A DNA stretch of 64,000 nucleotides from Vibrio pectenicida. GTDB taxonomy: Bacteria > Pseudomonadota > Gammaproteobacteria > Enterobacterales > Vibrionaceae. The translations under genes and the position numbers were made by a program. Below are positions 24,090 to 35,595 of the stretch, piece after piece; within the stretch, counting starts at the first letter, position 1, and the number at the start of each line of letters is the position of its first letter. Below the pieces are notes generated by a model. The model was not told the origin of the DNA. It ran no database searches and saw nothing but the letters and a program-made list of their open reading frames with translations. The stretch is taken from assembly GCA_024347015.1 (NCBI GenBank), contig AP024889.1, forward strand, positions 2,604,001 through 2,668,000, written 5' to 3'.

Positions 24090-25570
24090 AAGGTTAGCTC
24101 CAAAAGTTGTAAGGCAGAGTCTCGGTCAGAATAATGAAGCTTTTTGTTGCCGACAATCTGGTAATCTTCATGGCCTTTACCTGCTAATAAGATTATATCG
24201 TCAGCATGACTATGCTGCAGTGCATGAGCTAAAGCTTGATAGCGATCATGTTCCACCATCGCTTTTGTGGCAAATGTCATCCCAGCCAACATATCTTTCA
24301 CAATTTCAACAGGTGACTCACTACGGGGGTTATCATCGGTTAAAATAATGTTATCTGCGAGTAACTCACCGATAGATGCCATCATAGGGCGTTTTCCTTT
24401 ATCTCGATCACCGCCGCAACCAAAAATCACCCATAGTTTTCCACGACAGTGAATCTTAAGTGCTAAAAGTGCTTTCTCCAATGCATCAGGAGTATGAGCG
24501 TAATCCACTACGACTTTAGCTTTGCCTACAGATTGAAATAACTCCATACGACCCAAAACCGATGTCAACTGACTGGCAGTATCAAGTAACATCTTCTTAT
24601 CAAACCCGAGAGATAGTATGGTTGCTAAAGCAACCAACACGTTACAGGCATTAAATTCACCAATTAAAGGCACTGTGAAGCAACCATCGCCAAACTGGCC
24701 TGAAAATGACAACTCAATTCCAGCCTCTGAATACACTAATTTAGTTGCAAATATTCCTTGACCACTTTTAATTGGCGATAAAGAAACTGGGATGCAATCT
24801 TCCATTTCCTGAGCCCAAGATGCGCCAACAGGATCATCAATATTGATCACAGCATGAGTGCAATTATGATCAGTAAATAGTGAACGTTTAGCCAGAGCGT
24901 ATTGTTCCATAGTGCCATGATAGTCCAGATGATCACGGCTTAAATTAGAAAACACACCCACAGCAAAACTTTGCGCCTTAACCCGGCCTTGTACCAAGCC
25001 ATGGGACGACACTTCCATTGCTATGTAATTAGCACCTTGACGTTCTAAATCAGACAAAGTATGCTGAATTTCCAAAGCATTCCCAGTAGTATTGATGGCG
25101 GGCTTTAGAGCTTCAAGAAATCCATTCCCCGTAGTTCCAAGTACTGCTGATTTTTTACCTAAAAGGTCCAGCCACTGAACTATCAGTTGAGTGATAGTAG
25201 TTTTACCATTGGTACCTGTTACCGCGATCAAACGATTATTCTTAAGCGGCATCAACTGATTGGCCATATGAGAGAGATATTGATTCAAGCCATCCATATA
25301 AACCACTGGCACATTTCCTCGCCACTCTATATTACCATGATGATTTGGGTCTTCAGCTTGCGCAATAATCGCATTTGCCCCATGAATAATTGCTGAATCG
25401 ATAAACTGCCGACCATCAACAGCATGCCCTTTAAGCGCAACAAAAGTAGACCCTGGTTCGAGCTGTCGACTATCCAACTCAAGCTTTTCAACAATAAAAT
25501 CCAATTTTTTCTCAGCAGAAATATCTAACCAAGGCGCAAGTAGCTCAATAAGAGTAAGTGATTTAGCCAT
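24086..25570 (-). CDS. murE: UDP-MurNAc-L-Ala-D-Glu--meso-DAP ligase
   Basis: A 494-residue Mur ligase that adds meso-diaminopimelate to the peptide stem. It has the P-loop [26 protein letters not shown], and the DNPR motif in [10 protein letters not shown] that selects meso-DAP rather than lysine. This matches a Gram-negative DAP-type wall and links it to dapB in the same window. E. coli length is 495. Confidence 0.97.
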   Translation of the reverse strand: MAKSLTLIELLAPWLDISAEKKLDFIVEKLELDSRQLEPGSTFVALKGHAVDGRQFIDSAIIHGANAIIAQAEDPNHHGNIEWRGNVPVVYMDGLNQYLSHMANQLMPLKNNRLIAVTGTNGKTTITQLIVQWLDLLGKKSAVLGTTGNGFLEALKPAINTTGNALEIQHTLSDLERQGANYIAMEVSSHGLVQGRVKAQSFAVGVFSNLSRDHLDYHGTMEQYALAKRSLFTDHNCTHAVINIDDPVGASWAQEMEDCIPVSLSPIKSGQGIFATKLVYSEAGIELSFSGQFGDGCFTVPLIGEFNACNVLVALATILSLGFDKKMLLDTASQLTSVLGRMELFQSVGKAKVVVDYAHTPDALEKALLALKIHCRGKLWVIFGCGGDRDKGKRPMMASIGELLADNIILTDDNPRSESPVEIVKDMLAGMTFATKAMVEHDRYQALAHALQHSHADDIILLAGKGHEDYQIVGNKKLHYSDRDSALQLLELTL

Positions 25571-25582
25571 CTCGTTTCTCTA

Positions 25583-27328
25583 TTAATCTTTCTTAAATCT
25601 ATTCTCGTCAGGAGCGACGTTAAGAATTTGTAAGGTGCTCTTTAAGATCTCGGCAAATACAGGCCCGGCTACCGAACCACCATAATAATTATCACCTTGA
25701 GGCTCATTAACGACAACCACAACGGCAATTTTGGGGTTACTGACAGGAGCAATGCCTGCAGTATAGGCAAAGTACTCATCTCCATAACCACCAGCAATTG
25801 CTTTACGTGAAGTTCCCGTTTTTGCAGCCACTCGATATCCTGGAACAGCTGCTTTTGTTGCAGTACCACCTGGCTGGGTTACCGTTTCTAGCATATCGAG
25901 TACGAGATGAGCATTATTTTTATCGATTACCTGGCGTGATAAATCTTGTTGGTTGCTCTGGATAATATGAATGGGTTGGTATTTTCCAAAATTACCTAAG
26001 GTTGCGTAAGCATGAGCCAACTGAAGAGGAGTAATAGTCAACCCATAACCGAATGCTAAAGTGGCAATTTCAAATTTAGACCAGCGACGTCGGTTGGGGA
26101 AAATCCCCTGCGTTTCTCCTACAAGATTAAGCCCAGACAGTTCGCCAAAACCGACCGAGCTATACATTTCAAGTAATGATTCAAGAGGCATATCCAAGGC
26201 TAACTTGGCTACCCCAACATTACTGGATTTTTTCAATATAGTGCGTAAATCAGCTTTACCTACTTTAGAAACATCACGCACCTTCTGACCACCGATTGGC
26301 ATAATGCCGTTACCTGTATCAATGACAGTATCTTTAGTAGCTATACCATTTTCAAGTGCTGCTAGAACAACAAAAGGTTTAATTGTTGAACCTGGTTCAA
26401 AGGCATCGGTAATTGCACGGTTGCGCATCTTTGCAGACTGGAGTTCAGAGCGATTGTTAGGATTGTATGAGGGTGCGTTAACCATTGCTAATACCGCACC
26501 GGTCTTAACATCTAGTATCACAGCAGTGGCCGATGTGGCTCGATAATCCGCAACCGCCTGTTTAATCGAGCGGTACGCAATAGCTTGAATTCTTTGATCA
26601 ATGGTCAATTCAAGATGCTTACCTTGCTCTCGCTCTTCAAGAGAAATATTCTCAACCACTCGACCATACCTATCTTTACGAATAATACGTTTACCCGCTT
26701 CTCCAGTAAGCCACTTATCATAACTACGCTCAGTACCTTCCAAACCATGCCCATCAATACCCGTTACTCCGACCAAATGGGCACTTACTTCACCTGTTGG
26801 ATAATATCGACGGGACTCGGCTTTAAGTCCAACTCCTGCAAGTTTTAATTCTCTGATATAGTTGGCCATCGCTGGGCTTACTTGGCGCTGAAGATAGATA
26901 AAACGGCGAGATTTATTCTTATGTATTTTTCCGATCATTTCCTTACGGTCAAGGCCTAAAACATCAGCCAATGCATACCATCGGTCCATATTAGCAAAAC
27001 CTTCACGCTTAAAAATAGTGACAGGATCAGCCCAAACAGCTTCAACGGGAACACTAACAGCAAGCGGCTCACCATTACGATCAGAAATAATACCCCGTGC
27101 AGAATGGATTTTTTTAGCTCGAACTGAACGTAAGTCACCTTGCTGAATAAGGTTATCTGGCTCAATAATTTGAATATAGGCAATTCGAGCGATGAGCGCT
27201 GAAAATGCTCCAAACATAACAAGCAACACTAAATAAAAACGCCAACGTATTAGACTCGGTGGTTCAGAAAGCGCAGACTTTTTGTTAGAAGTATTCTTAG
27301 TGGCAGAAGGTACTTTACTTTTGCTCAT
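25583..27328 (-). CDS. ftsI: Septal transpeptidase PBP3 (FtsI)
   Basis: A 581-residue class B penicillin-binding protein that crosslinks septal peptidoglycan. It has an N-terminal cytoplasmic tail, one membrane helix (about residues 28-50), a pedestal domain, and the transpeptidase domain with SxxK as STIK in EPGSTIKPFVV, SxN as SSN in KKSSNVGVAK, and KTGT in AAKTGTSRK. E. coli FtsI is 588 residues. The start overlaps ftsL by 4 nt. Confidence 0.97.
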   Translation of the reverse strand: MSKSKVPSATKNTSNKKSALSEPPSLIRWRFYLVLLVMFGAFSALIARIAYIQIIEPDNLIQQGDLRSVRAKKIHSARGIISDRNGEPLAVSVPVEAVWADPVTIFKREGFANMDRWYALADVLGLDRKEMIGKIHKNKSRRFIYLQRQVSPAMANYIRELKLAGVGLKAESRRYYPTGEVSAHLVGVTGIDGHGLEGTERSYDKWLTGEAGKRIIRKDRYGRVVENISLEEREQGKHLELTIDQRIQAIAYRSIKQAVADYRATSATAVILDVKTGAVLAMVNAPSYNPNNRSELQSAKMRNRAITDAFEPGSTIKPFVVLAALENGIATKDTVIDTGNGIMPIGGQKVRDVSKVGKADLRTILKKSSNVGVAKLALDMPLESLLEMYSSVGFGELSGLNLVGETQGIFPNRRRWSKFEIATLAFGYGLTITPLQLAHAYATLGNFGKYQPIHIIQSNQQDLSRQVIDKNNAHLVLDMLETVTQPGGTATKAAVPGYRVAAKTGTSRKAIAGGYGDEYFAYTAGIAPVSNPKIAVVVVVNEPQGDNYYGGSVAGPVFAEILKSTLQILNVAPDENRFKKD

Positions 27329-27642
27329 GGTAAATCAATAACAACCTCTTTATCTGCATCTGGACGTTTCATATGCAATTCATCTTTTGCAATTTCTTGA
27401 ACGCGGCTATGCTCAGCTAAAGCCGTCTCTTCAAGCAATAAATTACGCCACTCATTATCCAATCGTTCACGTTCTTGTAGAGCCAAGTCCTTTTCTGTAA
27501 TGGCTTGGCGGGTATGATGGGTAGTGAATACAACGGCCATTGCTGAAGCAAAAATCAAAGTAAGAACCAATAAGGGGATCCGCCCGATAGTAACAAGGTC
27601 CAACGCAATAAGTTTAGCCAGATTTGGAACATGCCTACTCAT
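27325..27642 (-). CDS. ftsL: Cell division protein FtsL
   Basis: A 105-residue bitopic protein with a short cytoplasmic N-terminus, a membrane helix (about residues 18-38) and a periplasmic coiled coil rich in Glu, Arg and Leu (LALQERERLDNEWRNLLLEE). It forms the FtsQLB complex that activates FtsWI. Identified mainly by its place between rsmH and ftsI and by this topology; sequence conservation in the family is low. Confidence 0.93.
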   Translation of the reverse strand: MSRHVPNLAKLIALDLVTIGRIPLLVLTLIFASAMAVVFTTHHTRQAITEKDLALQERERLDNEWRNLLLEETALAEHSRVQEIAKDELHMKRPDADKEVVIDLP

Positions 27643-27648
27643 GATTAT

Positions 27649-28599
27649 CTACAGCTTCTCTGCAATGCGAAGTACAGAACTGCGTGATCGCGTATTGAGT
27701 TCAACTTCTTGTTTCGAAGGTTTAATCGCTTTACTCATCGGAATTAGGTTCGCACTACCTAATGCACTAATTTGTTCTTCTGTCATTGGTATGCCATGAG
27801 GAACTTCTGGCCCTTTACTTTCTTTACGGATAAAGCGTTTGACCATTCTATCTTCCAAGGAGTGGAAGCTTATCACTGATAAGCGACCCTTGGGTGCTAG
27901 AATACTTGCAGCCGCTTTTAAGGCAGTATCAATCTCTTCTAGTTCACTATTGATGTAGATTCGAAGAGCTTGGAATGTACGTGTCGCAGGGTGTTTTTTT
28001 TCTTTAAAACTTTTTGGAGCCGCATTTGAAATCAATTTTGCTAATTGACTCGTACGTGTAAGCTGTTCGTTTTCTTCATTTTCTCGATAGTTAACTATTG
28101 CTTTAGCAATACGCCGTGCGTGCTTGTCCTCACCAAACTCACGAATAACCCAAGTAATATCATCAAGATCCGCTTCCAATAACCATTGAGACACCGGTAT
28201 ACCAGATGTTGGGTCCATTCTCATATCCAATGGGCCATCTTTCATAAAACTAAAGCCACGCTCAGCATCATCTAATTGTGGAGAAGAAACTCCAAGATCC
28301 AGTAAGACTCCATCCACTTTTCCAACTAAATCTCTCTGCTGCGCATATTCAGCCATGCCTGAGAAAGGACCATGAATAATATTAAACCTAGCATCGTCGA
28401 TAGTCTTAGCCTCAGCAATAGCCTGAGGATCGCGATCAATACTGAACAAACGCCCATTTTCTCCTAATTGACTTAGGATATAACGACTGTGGCCACCACG
28501 CCCAAAAGTTCCATCGATGTAAGTACCATCGGGCTTAATCGCTAAGCCATCGATAGACTCATGCAGTAATACAGAAATGTGCTTAAATTTTTCAGTCAT
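27649..28599 (-). CDS. rsmH: 16S rRNA (cytosine1402-N4)-methyltransferase
   Basis: A 316-residue SAM-dependent enzyme (formerly MraW) that methylates N4 of C1402 in the ribosomal P site. It has [13 protein letters not shown], the SAM motif [31 protein letters not shown] and [13 protein letters not shown]. First gene of the dcw cluster here: no mraZ is found upstream, where 142 bp of non-coding DNA precede the rnpB terminator. RsmI, which makes the 2'-O-methyl on the same nucleotide, is encoded just 0.7 kb away. Confidence 0.97.
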   Translation of the reverse strand: MTEKFKHISVLLHESIDGLAIKPDGTYIDGTFGRGGHSRYILSQLGENGRLFSIDRDPQAIAEAKTIDDARFNIIHGPFSGMAEYAQQRDLVGKVDGVLLDLGVSSPQLDDAERGFSFMKDGPLDMRMDPTSGIPVSQWLLEADLDDITWVIREFGEDKHARRIAKAIVNYRENEENEQLTRTSQLAKLISNAAPKSFKEKKHPATRTFQALRIYINSELEEIDTALKAAASILAPKGRLSVISFHSLEDRMVKRFIRKESKGPEVPHGIPMTEEQISALGSANLIPMSKAIKPSKQEVELNTRSRSSVLRIAEKL

Positions 28600-28741
28600 T
28601 GTAGTATATATCTCGCTCTTGCACCGACGCTAAAACTATCCAGTGTACTGATTTAACGGTGGATCGCCACCTATGCAGAATCGGACACGTGATATTGCGC
28701 TAAGTTTAGTGCTTGTAGCAGTAAGTTCGTCAATAAAAAGC

Positions 28742-28778
28742 AAAAAACCCATCATAACACTAGCGCTATGATGGGTTT
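28742..28778 (-). terminator. rnpB terminator
   Basis: Twelve-base-pair perfect stem AAACCCATCATA/TATGATGGGTTT with a 10-nt loop, followed on the minus strand by a run of T. It starts 6 nt after the mature 3' end of the RNase P RNA. Confidence 0.9.
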
Positions 28779-28783
28779 CGAAT

Positions 28784-29178
<395 letters not shown>

Positions 29179-29185
29179 GAGGCAG

Positions 29186-29214
29186 ATTGTATCGGCATTG
29201 GCATCCAGTGTCTA
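29186..29214 (-). promoter_or_regulatory. rnpB sigma-70 promoter
   Basis: On the minus strand, TAGACA and TACAAT are separated by exactly 17 nt, and the -10 box ends 7 nt before the mapped 5' end of the RNA. Spacing and start position agree with a standard housekeeping promoter. Confidence 0.82.
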
Positions 29215-29303
29215 GCGAGATCACAAATATGATAAAATCAAACTATTGATTGATGAAAAAACCAACGTACAGAGGTCAAAAACATCTAAATACTGATGGA
29301 CCT

Positions 29304-30167
29304 CTAATCAAGATGCTCTAAACCCCATTTGTAGAGCGCATTTTTCTTTAAATTATATATCTCTGCTGTCAGAGCCGCTGCTTTCTTAAGTGGTAACTCC
29401 TTAGTTAAAATAGTAAGCGCTCGTGTCGCTTCCTCTGGTAATGAGTCATCAGCAACAACACGGTATCCATGGATAAGTAGTACCATTTCACCCCTTTGCT
29501 GATTTTCATCTACAGCTACCCATTCAACTAATTTAGCAAGTGGTAAACCCTGGATCGTTTCAAATGTTTTTGTCAGTTCACGAGCCAATACAACCTCTCG
29601 CTCAGGGCCAATAATCTCTAACATATCACGTAAAGAATCAAGAATCCTATGTGGGGATTCATAGAAAACACAGGTGCGTTCAACTGTTAAAATTTCGAGA
29701 AATTTATCCTTGCGCCCTTTGCTCTTCGCTGGCAAAAAACCTTCAAAACTAAAACGGTCCGAGGGCAAACCAGATGCACTTAAGGCTGTCACTACAGCAC
29801 ATGGCCCTGGAAGTGGCACAACTTTAACGCCAGCCTGACGACATTTTGTGACTACGTGATACCCTGGATCACTAATTAATGGAGTACCTGCATCAGAAAC
29901 AAGTGCAATAGAGTACCCAGCTAACACTTTCTCAACTAAAACTTGCGCTTTTTGCTGCTCATTATGATCATGCAATGCAAAGGTTTTCGTCGAAATACCA
30001 AAGTGCGATAATAATTTACCGGTATGACGGGTATCCTCTGCAGCAATAAGATCAACATTAGTTAAAACATCAAGTGCCCGTTGAGTGATATCACCTAAAT
30101 TGCCAATTGGCGTCGGGACAATGTAGAGAGCTGGAACCTCATTTAGTAAGGTTTTTTTATCTGTCAT
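29304..30167 (-). CDS. rsmI: 16S rRNA (cytidine1402-2'-O)-methyltransferase
   Basis: A 287-residue tetrapyrrole-methylase-fold enzyme that 2'-O-methylates C1402. Motifs are [18 protein letters not shown] near the N-terminus, [28 protein letters not shown], and [22 protein letters not shown]. Divergent from lpoA with a 63-bp gap, the same arrangement as E. coli yraL-yraM. It acts with RsmH on the same nucleotide. Confidence 0.96.
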   Translation of the reverse strand: MTDKKTLLNEVPALYIVPTPIGNLGDITQRALDVLTNVDLIAAEDTRHTGKLLSHFGISTKTFALHDHNEQQKAQVLVEKVLAGYSIALVSDAGTPLISDPGYHVVTKCRQAGVKVVPLPGPCAVVTALSASGLPSDRFSFEGFLPAKSKGRKDKFLEILTVERTCVFYESPHRILDSLRDMLEIIGPEREVVLARELTKTFETIQGLPLAKLVEWVAVDENQQRGEMVLLIHGYRVVADDSLPEEATRALTILTKELPLKKAAALTAEIYNLKKNALYKWGLEHLD

Positions 30168-30230
30168 TTGTTTACCATCACTTCAACGATTAATATAGAT
30201 AAAATTTTGTACGGAAATAGCTAATAACTC

Positions 30231-32045
30231 ATGGCCATGAAAAACCACAAGAGACTCAGTGTAACACGCATACTGACTCCTGTAGCCCTCGCTGTCATTT
30301 TGTCAGCCTGTTCTACAGGGCCGTCTAAACAGACAAACGTAGATATTACACTTTCACCTAATCAGTCAACACGTACTTATTTAATGCGAGCAGATAGTAG
30401 CCAAGGTGACATTCAAAATGATTGGTTAATCATGGCCTTAAAATCATCTATCAAATCAAATGATGTGACTCAAAGTGATTTATTACTACAACGTTTAGCT
30501 CGGCAAAACCTTTCCCACATGCAACAAGCAGAATGGCAACTATCACGATCTAAGATATTGATTAAGCAAGGTAAATATGATGAAGCAAGGAACAAGTTAA
30601 ATTTTGTCCTATCATGGAAACTAGCAGACACTCAATGGAAATCGTACCACCAAATCAGAGCCAAACTTTTCAATCAACAAGGCAACTATTTTGCAGCAGC
30701 TCGCGAACTTGTGGCATCGGCCAATTATGTTCAGCCTTCACAACAGAGCAGTATTTCTCAAAGTATTTGGGATAATTTAAATCAATATAATCAATATCAA
30801 ATTACGGAATACTCTACTAAACGTGATGAAGAGGTCTTAGATGGATGGCTTCAGTTGTCTATCTATACTAAAACTCTATCAACCAACCTAGCTCAGCTAA
30901 AGAACACTCTCGAAAAATGGCTTAAGGAAAACCCAAATCATCCAGCGGCGAGAAATACTCCACAAGGAATTATTGATATTCTTAACCTTGAAGTAACAAA
31001 ACCAGTCAATACTGCACTATTACTCCCACTCTCTGGAAAGTATTCCAAACAAGCGCAGTTGATTCGTGATGGCTTTATCTTAGAAATGATGAATGATAAC
31101 CAACGTGATGAAAATGCGAGCTTAACCATCGTAGATACCAATAGCATCACAGTTGAACAACTTGAACAAACATTAGTCGAAAAACACATTGATTTCATTG
31201 TGGGCCCACTTATCAAAAGTAATATTGATAAGCTAACACAAGCCCAATCGACTTTCTCTAGCCCTCTTCCTACGCTTGCTCTAAATATTCCTGACAACTT
31301 AGAACCTGGTAATAATACTTGCTACCTCGCACTTTCACCAGAACAAGAGGTATCCCAAGCAGCAAAACACTTATATTCTCAAGGTTATCGTTACCCACTA
31401 ATTCTCGCTCCACAAGGAAACTTAGGTACACGTGTAGTAAATGCATTTGAACAAGAATGGAAAAAGCACAGCAACAATCAAGTGGCAGTAAATCTATTTG
31501 GAGATAAGCACCAACTTCAGAAAGATATAAATAAAGTATTTGGTTTACAGGAAAGTCAGCAACACATCGCACAAATGGAATCATTACTTAACATTCCTCT
31601 TAAAACACAACCACGAAGTAGACGAGATATCGATGCTGTCTATATTGTTGCAGGGAGTTCAGAGTTGACTTTAATCAAACCCTTTATCGAAGTAGCCGTC
31701 AATCCTGATGCTGTACCACCCAAGTTGTTTTCAAATTCGCGTAGTAATAGTGGTCGACAACAATACGAAGACTTAACAGGGGTAATGTATAGCGATATAC
31801 CATTACTAATTCAGCCCAATGAATTGCTTGAAGCTCAATTGGAACAATTATGGCCCAAAGATTCCAATACAGAAAAACGCCTCCAAGCTCTGGGAATGGA
31901 CGCTTACTTATTGATGGAGCAGCTACCGCAAATGAAAGTGGTTGAAGGTTACTCATTGCAAGGTAATACAGGAACACTCAGTCTCAACCAAAACTGTGTC
32001 GTACAGCGTGAAATTAGTTGGACCGAATATGGTCATACTGACTAA
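30231..32045 (+). CDS. lpoA: Outer-membrane lipoprotein activator of PBP1a, LpoA
   Basis: A 604-residue lipoprotein (signal peptide with lipobox ILSAC, lipidated Cys27). It has an N-terminal TPR-like helical half and a C-terminal half with the periplasmic-binding-protein fold (NTALLLPLSGKYSKQAQLIRDGF). In E. coli LpoA spans the periplasm and stimulates the transpeptidase of PBP1a. Either of two in-frame ATG codons 6 nt apart could be used. First gene of a four-gene plus-strand run; yraN starts inside its 3' end. Confidence 0.94.
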   Translation: MAMKNHKRLSVTRILTPVALAVILSACSTGPSKQTNVDITLSPNQSTRTYLMRADSSQGDIQNDWLIMALKSSIKSNDVTQSDLLLQRLARQNLSHMQQAEWQLSRSKILIKQGKYDEARNKLNFVLSWKLADTQWKSYHQIRAKLFNQQGNYFAAARELVASANYVQPSQQSSISQSIWDNLNQYNQYQITEYSTKRDEEVLDGWLQLSIYTKTLSTNLAQLKNTLEKWLKENPNHPAARNTPQGIIDILNLEVTKPVNTALLLPLSGKYSKQAQLIRDGFILEMMNDNQRDENASLTIVDTNSITVEQLEQTLVEKHIDFIVGPLIKSNIDKLTQAQSTFSSPLPTLALNIPDNLEPGNNTCYLALSPEQEVSQAAKHLYSQGYRYPLILAPQGNLGTRVVNAFEQEWKKHSNNQVAVNLFGDKHQLQKDINKVFGLQESQQHIAQMESLLNIPLKTQPRSRRDIDAVYIVAGSSELTLIKPFIEVAVNPDAVPPKLFSNSRSNSGRQQYEDLTGVMYSDIPLLIQPNELLEAQLEQLWPKDSNTEKRLQALGMDAYLLMEQLPQMKVVEGYSLQGNTGTLSLNQNCVVQREISWTEYGHTD

Positions 32046-32397
32046 ACGTCAAAGTGGCGAACATTATGAGATTTTGGCGGAGCAATATTTGATCCGCCAA
32101 GGGCTTTCACCAATCGAGAAAAACTTTCATTTCAAAGGAGGCGAACTCGATCTTATAATGCAGGAAAGCGCTACTATTGTATTTGTCGAAGTGCGCTATC
32201 GTTCAAGACAATACTTTGGCCACGCAGCAGAAACAGTGACTAAAAGCAAAATGCTTAAACTCGTCAAAGCTGCCAATGTATGGTTGATGAAGCATAATAA
32301 ATCCGTTCATAATACTGACTTTCGTTTTGATATTATGGCCATTCACCAACATGGCCAGCAAATCGAATGGATAAAAAACGCAATAACTCAAGGATAA
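32029..32397 (+). CDS. yraN: UPF0102 nuclease-like protein YraN
   Basis: A 122-residue protein of the endonuclease-fold UPF0102 family, with GGELDLIMQ and VFVEVRYRS matching the active-site region of PD-(D/E)xK-like folds. The start at 32029 is chosen because homology begins there (TKRQSGEHYEILAEQYL); it overlaps lpoA by 17 nt. A longer frame opens 87 nt upstream but that part is lpoA coding sequence. Its biological role is not established in the family. Confidence 0.9.
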   Translation: MVILTKRQSGEHYEILAEQYLIRQGLSPIEKNFHFKGGELDLIMQESATIVFVEVRYRSRQYFGHAAETVTKSKMLKLVKAANVWLMKHNKSVHNTDFRFDIMAIHQHGQQIEWIKNAITQG

Positions 32398-32991
<594 letters not shown>

Positions 32992-32994
32992 CCC

Positions 32995-33564
32995 ATGAAA
33001 AGTTTATACATACTATTAGTTAGCTGCATACTCATAGGCACTACGGGGTGCGCAGGTCTATTTGTTGCTGGCGCAGCAACAACTGCGAATATAGTAACCG
33101 ACACCCGTACAACACAAGAAATTTGGGATGATAATAATATCGAATTTGAAGTCGCAGGAATTACCAATAAATCCCCTTTTCAACATGAGGTGAGAATTTC
33201 AGCCAGTTCTTATGATGGGACTGTGGTGTTGATAGGCCAAGCAAGCAATTCCGAACTTCTGAATAATTTTCTATCTAAAGTCAATAATATAAAAGGTGTA
33301 AAGAAAATACATAATCAGATTCGGGTCAAGAAACCACTTTCTATCGGCCAGATTAGCCATGACAGTTGGATAACAACCAAAGTCAAATCTGCGGTACTTA
33401 CCGACAAAAGACTCAATGGCGTCAAGGTCAAAGTCATTACCGAAGATAAAGAAGTATTTTTATTTGGCTACCTTACACCAGAGCAAGCCGACATTGCCAT
33501 TGATATTGCAAGAAAGGTTTCAGGGGTGGAGCAGGTTATTAAAGCTTTTCAAATCGATAACTAA
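32995..33564 (+). CDS. dolP: Two-BON-domain outer-membrane lipoprotein DolP
   Basis: A 189-residue lipoprotein (lipobox TTGC, lipidated Cys19) with two BON domains, about residues 55-115 and 125-189, each with the G-x-V-x-L-x-G pattern (TVVLIGQAS and EVFLFGYLT). In E. coli DolP (YraP) localises to division sites and supports envelope integrity and BAM function. It begins 3 nt after diaA and is the last gene before a bidirectional terminator. Confidence 0.92.
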   Translation: MKSLYILLVSCILIGTTGCAGLFVAGAATTANIVTDTRTTQEIWDDNNIEFEVAGITNKSPFQHEVRISASSYDGTVVLIGQASNSELLNNFLSKVNNIKGVKKIHNQIRVKKPLSIGQISHDSWITTKVKSAVLTDKRLNGVKVKVITEDKEVFLFGYLTPEQADIAIDIARKVSGVEQVIKAFQIDN

Positions 33565-33571
33565 TAAAAAC

Positions 33572-33601
33572 AAAAAAAAGCAGCTTACACTGCTTCTTTT
33601 T
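33572..33601. terminator. Bidirectional terminator between dolP and sspB
   Basis: Stem AAGCAG/CTGCTT with a 6-nt loop, an A-run on the left and a T-run on the right. It serves both converging genes. Confidence 0.75.
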
Positions 33602-33618
33602 GTTACTTAGCTTTTTTG

Positions 33619-34113
33619 TTACTTAACAACCCTTAGACTTGGACGACCTTTAGGTCTAGGTGGTTCATCATCAGGTGTTGGCCCATCTTCTGAGAGCTCA
33701 GTGGCTAATGATAGCCCAGGGTTTTCACCATCATGCTCCTCTATCGATGGTAATTCTTCGTCAAACTCATCAACGTCATCGATATAGGCGTCTTCTGGCT
33801 CAAACATTGTACCCGCTCCATTTTCACGCGCATATATAGCTTGAACGGCATAAAGTGGGACAATAACGCTATGTGGGAGGCCAGAAAAACGGGCGTTAAA
33901 CGTTATCGCTTCATTGCCGAGCTCTAAGTCACCTACAGCACGAGGAGCTATGTTTAAGATTATTTGTCCATCTTGCACAAATTCAACTGGCACATGAACA
34001 CCTGGTAACGTTGCTGCTACAACTAAGTGAGGTGTTAAATCATTATCTACCAACCAGTCATAAAATGCTCTCAGCATATATGGTCGACGTGGTGTCATGT
34101 TTGCTATGTCCAT
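33619..34113 (-). CDS. sspB: ClpXP protease specificity factor SspB
   Basis: A 164-residue adaptor that brings ssrA-tagged peptides to ClpXP. It has the N-terminal substrate-binding domain (SPRRPYMLRAFYDWL-like start, then HVPVEFVQDGQIILNIAP), a long acidic flexible linker, and the C-terminal ClpX-docking tail RPSLRVVK. It follows sspA by 12 nt, the conserved sspAB operon. Confidence 0.96.
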   Translation of the reverse strand: MDIANMTPRRPYMLRAFYDWLVDNDLTPHLVVAATLPGVHVPVEFVQDGQIILNIAPRAVGDLELGNEAITFNARFSGLPHSVIVPLYAVQAIYARENGAGTMFEPEDAYIDDVDEFDEELPSIEEHDGENPGLSLATELSEDGPTPDDEPPRPKGRPSLRVVK

Positions 34114-34125
34114 TTCGCTTCCAAA

Positions 34126-34761
34126 TTAGCGACTCAGACGCATTTCACGCTCAGCTTCAGTTAAGGAAGCCAAAAATGAATCACGTTCAAAAACACGGTT
34201 CATGTAAACTTTTAGTTCTTTCGAACCTGGACCTACTAAATCAATGCCTAGCTGTGGCAAACGCCATAATAGCGGAGCTAAGTAACAATCAATTAAGCTA
34301 AACTCTTCACTCATAAAGTATTCAAATTCAGCAAATACTGGACCTAGAGTAAGCAAGTCATTACGCAATTTATTACGTGCAGCTTCTGCTTCTTCAGAGT
34401 TGCCTTTAGTAATTTTCTCTGCGAGTGAGTACCAGTTTTTCTCAATACGATAAATCATCAGACGGCTGTTTCCTCTCGCAACAGGATAAACAGGCATCAA
34501 TGGTGGATGAGGAAAGCGCTCATCGAGGTATTCCATAATGATTTTTGAATCATATAGAGCCAACTCACGATCAACTAGAGTAGGTACTGATTTATAAGGG
34601 TTCAGTTCAATCAATTCAGCAGGAAGGTTTGCATCATCGACTAATTCAACTTCAACACTTACACCTTTCTCAGCTAGGACGATGCGGACCTGATGGCTAT
34701 ACATATCAGATGCACTTGAAAATAGAGTCATCACAGAACGTTTATTGGCAGCTACAGCCAT
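34126..34761 (-). CDS. sspA: Stringent starvation protein A
   Basis: A 211-residue GST-fold protein that binds RNA polymerase and is induced by starvation in E. coli. The start at 34761 matches the conserved N-terminus MAVAANKRSVMTLFS and has a strong GGAGGG ribosome site; a start 27 nt upstream would add residues not seen in the family. The motif PHPPLMPVYPVARG and the C-terminal VFERDSFLASLTEAEREMR are near identical to E. coli. It lies downstream of the pet operon terminator. Confidence 0.96.
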   Translation of the reverse strand: MAVAANKRSVMTLFSSASDMYSHQVRIVLAEKGVSVEVELVDDANLPAELIELNPYKSVPTLVDRELALYDSKIIMEYLDERFPHPPLMPVYPVARGNSRLMIYRIEKNWYSLAEKITKGNSEEAEAARNKLRNDLLTLGPVFAEFEYFMSEEFSLIDCYLAPLLWRLPQLGIDLVGPGSKELKVYMNRVFERDSFLASLTEAEREMRLSR

Positions 34762-34790
34762 GGAGCCCTCCAGCACAAATACAGACATAA

Positions 34791-34817
34791 AAATAATGGA
34801 GGCTTAGCCTCCATTAT
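34791..34817 (-). terminator. petABC terminator
   Basis: Eleven-base-pair perfect stem ATAATGGAGGC/GCCTCCATTAT with a 3-nt loop, 41 nt past the petC stop. The following U-tract is short, so termination may be partial and some read-through into sspA is possible. Confidence 0.65.
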
Positions 34818-34857
34818 CAACAATAAAACTCGGAATTAGCACCGCATAATAGCACAA

Positions 34858-35595
34858 TTAATGGACATCACGCCAATATTCTTTCTTGAGCAACACAACG
34901 ACAATGGTAAAAATCACTAGGAATGCCATCACCCACCAACCTAACGCATGGCGCTCCAATTTAACTGGGTCTCCTGAATACTCAAGAAAGTTTACTAAGT
35001 CTCGAACAGCATCATCGTACTCTTCTTGATTTAATTCACCCGTCCCATCACTTTCAGCACCAACCACAACTTTGTGTTCTTGGCCATTGATAACTTTAGT
35101 TTCGTAAATAGGCTTAGGTATCCCCTGAAGCTCTTCAAGTACATGCGGCATACCAACACTTGGAAAAACGACATTGTTGACACCAAATGGTCTAGAAGAG
35201 TCTTCATAGAATGAACGAAGATAAGTATATAACCAATCAACACCACGAACACGAGCGACTAAAGTAAGGTCTGGAGGTGCAGCCCCAAACCATTTAGCTG
35301 CTGCTTCGTCTGGAATAGCATTCTCCATCAATTCACCAACTTTAATATTTGGATCAAAAATCAGGTTTTCTTTGAGTAAATCTAATGGAATACCTATATC
35401 ACGAGCAACACGCTCGTAACGCTGGTATTGAGATGAATGACAGCCAAAGCAATAATTCATAAACAATTTAGCACCATTTTGTAATGAAGCTTGATCACTA
35501 AGATCATTGTTTGCTTTGTCTAGTGGTACGTTCACTCCTGCTGCTATCACCAGAGAAGGCAGCATTGCAAATAAAGTTACAATCCATTTTTTCAT
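34858..35595 (-). CDS. petC: Cytochrome c1 of the bc1 complex
   Basis: A 245-residue haem protein with a cleavable signal peptide (residues 1-19), haem-attachment site C49-F-G-C52-H53, a candidate axial Met in SVGMPHVLEEL, and a C-terminal membrane anchor (WWVMAFLVIFTIVVVLL). It passes electrons from the Rieske protein to soluble cytochrome c. Its ATG overlaps the petB stop by 4 nt. Smaller than alphaproteobacterial c1, as is usual in gammaproteobacteria. Confidence 0.96.
   Translation of the reverse strand: MKKWIVTLFAMLPSLVIAAGVNVPLDKANNDLSDQASLQNGAKLFMNYCFGCHSSQYQRYERVARDIGIPLDLLKENLIFDPNIKVGELMENAIPDEAAAKWFGAAPPDLTLVARVRGVDWLYTYLRSFYEDSSRPFGVNNVVFPSVGMPHVLEELQGIPKPIYETKVINGQEHKVVVGAESDGTGELNQEEYDDAVRDLVNFLEYSGDPVKLERHALGWWVMAFLVIFTIVVVLLKKEYWRDVH

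Noticed and set aside
31942..32028. Longer start for yraN
   Set aside because: This stretch is lpoA coding sequence in another frame; YraN homology begins at 32029.
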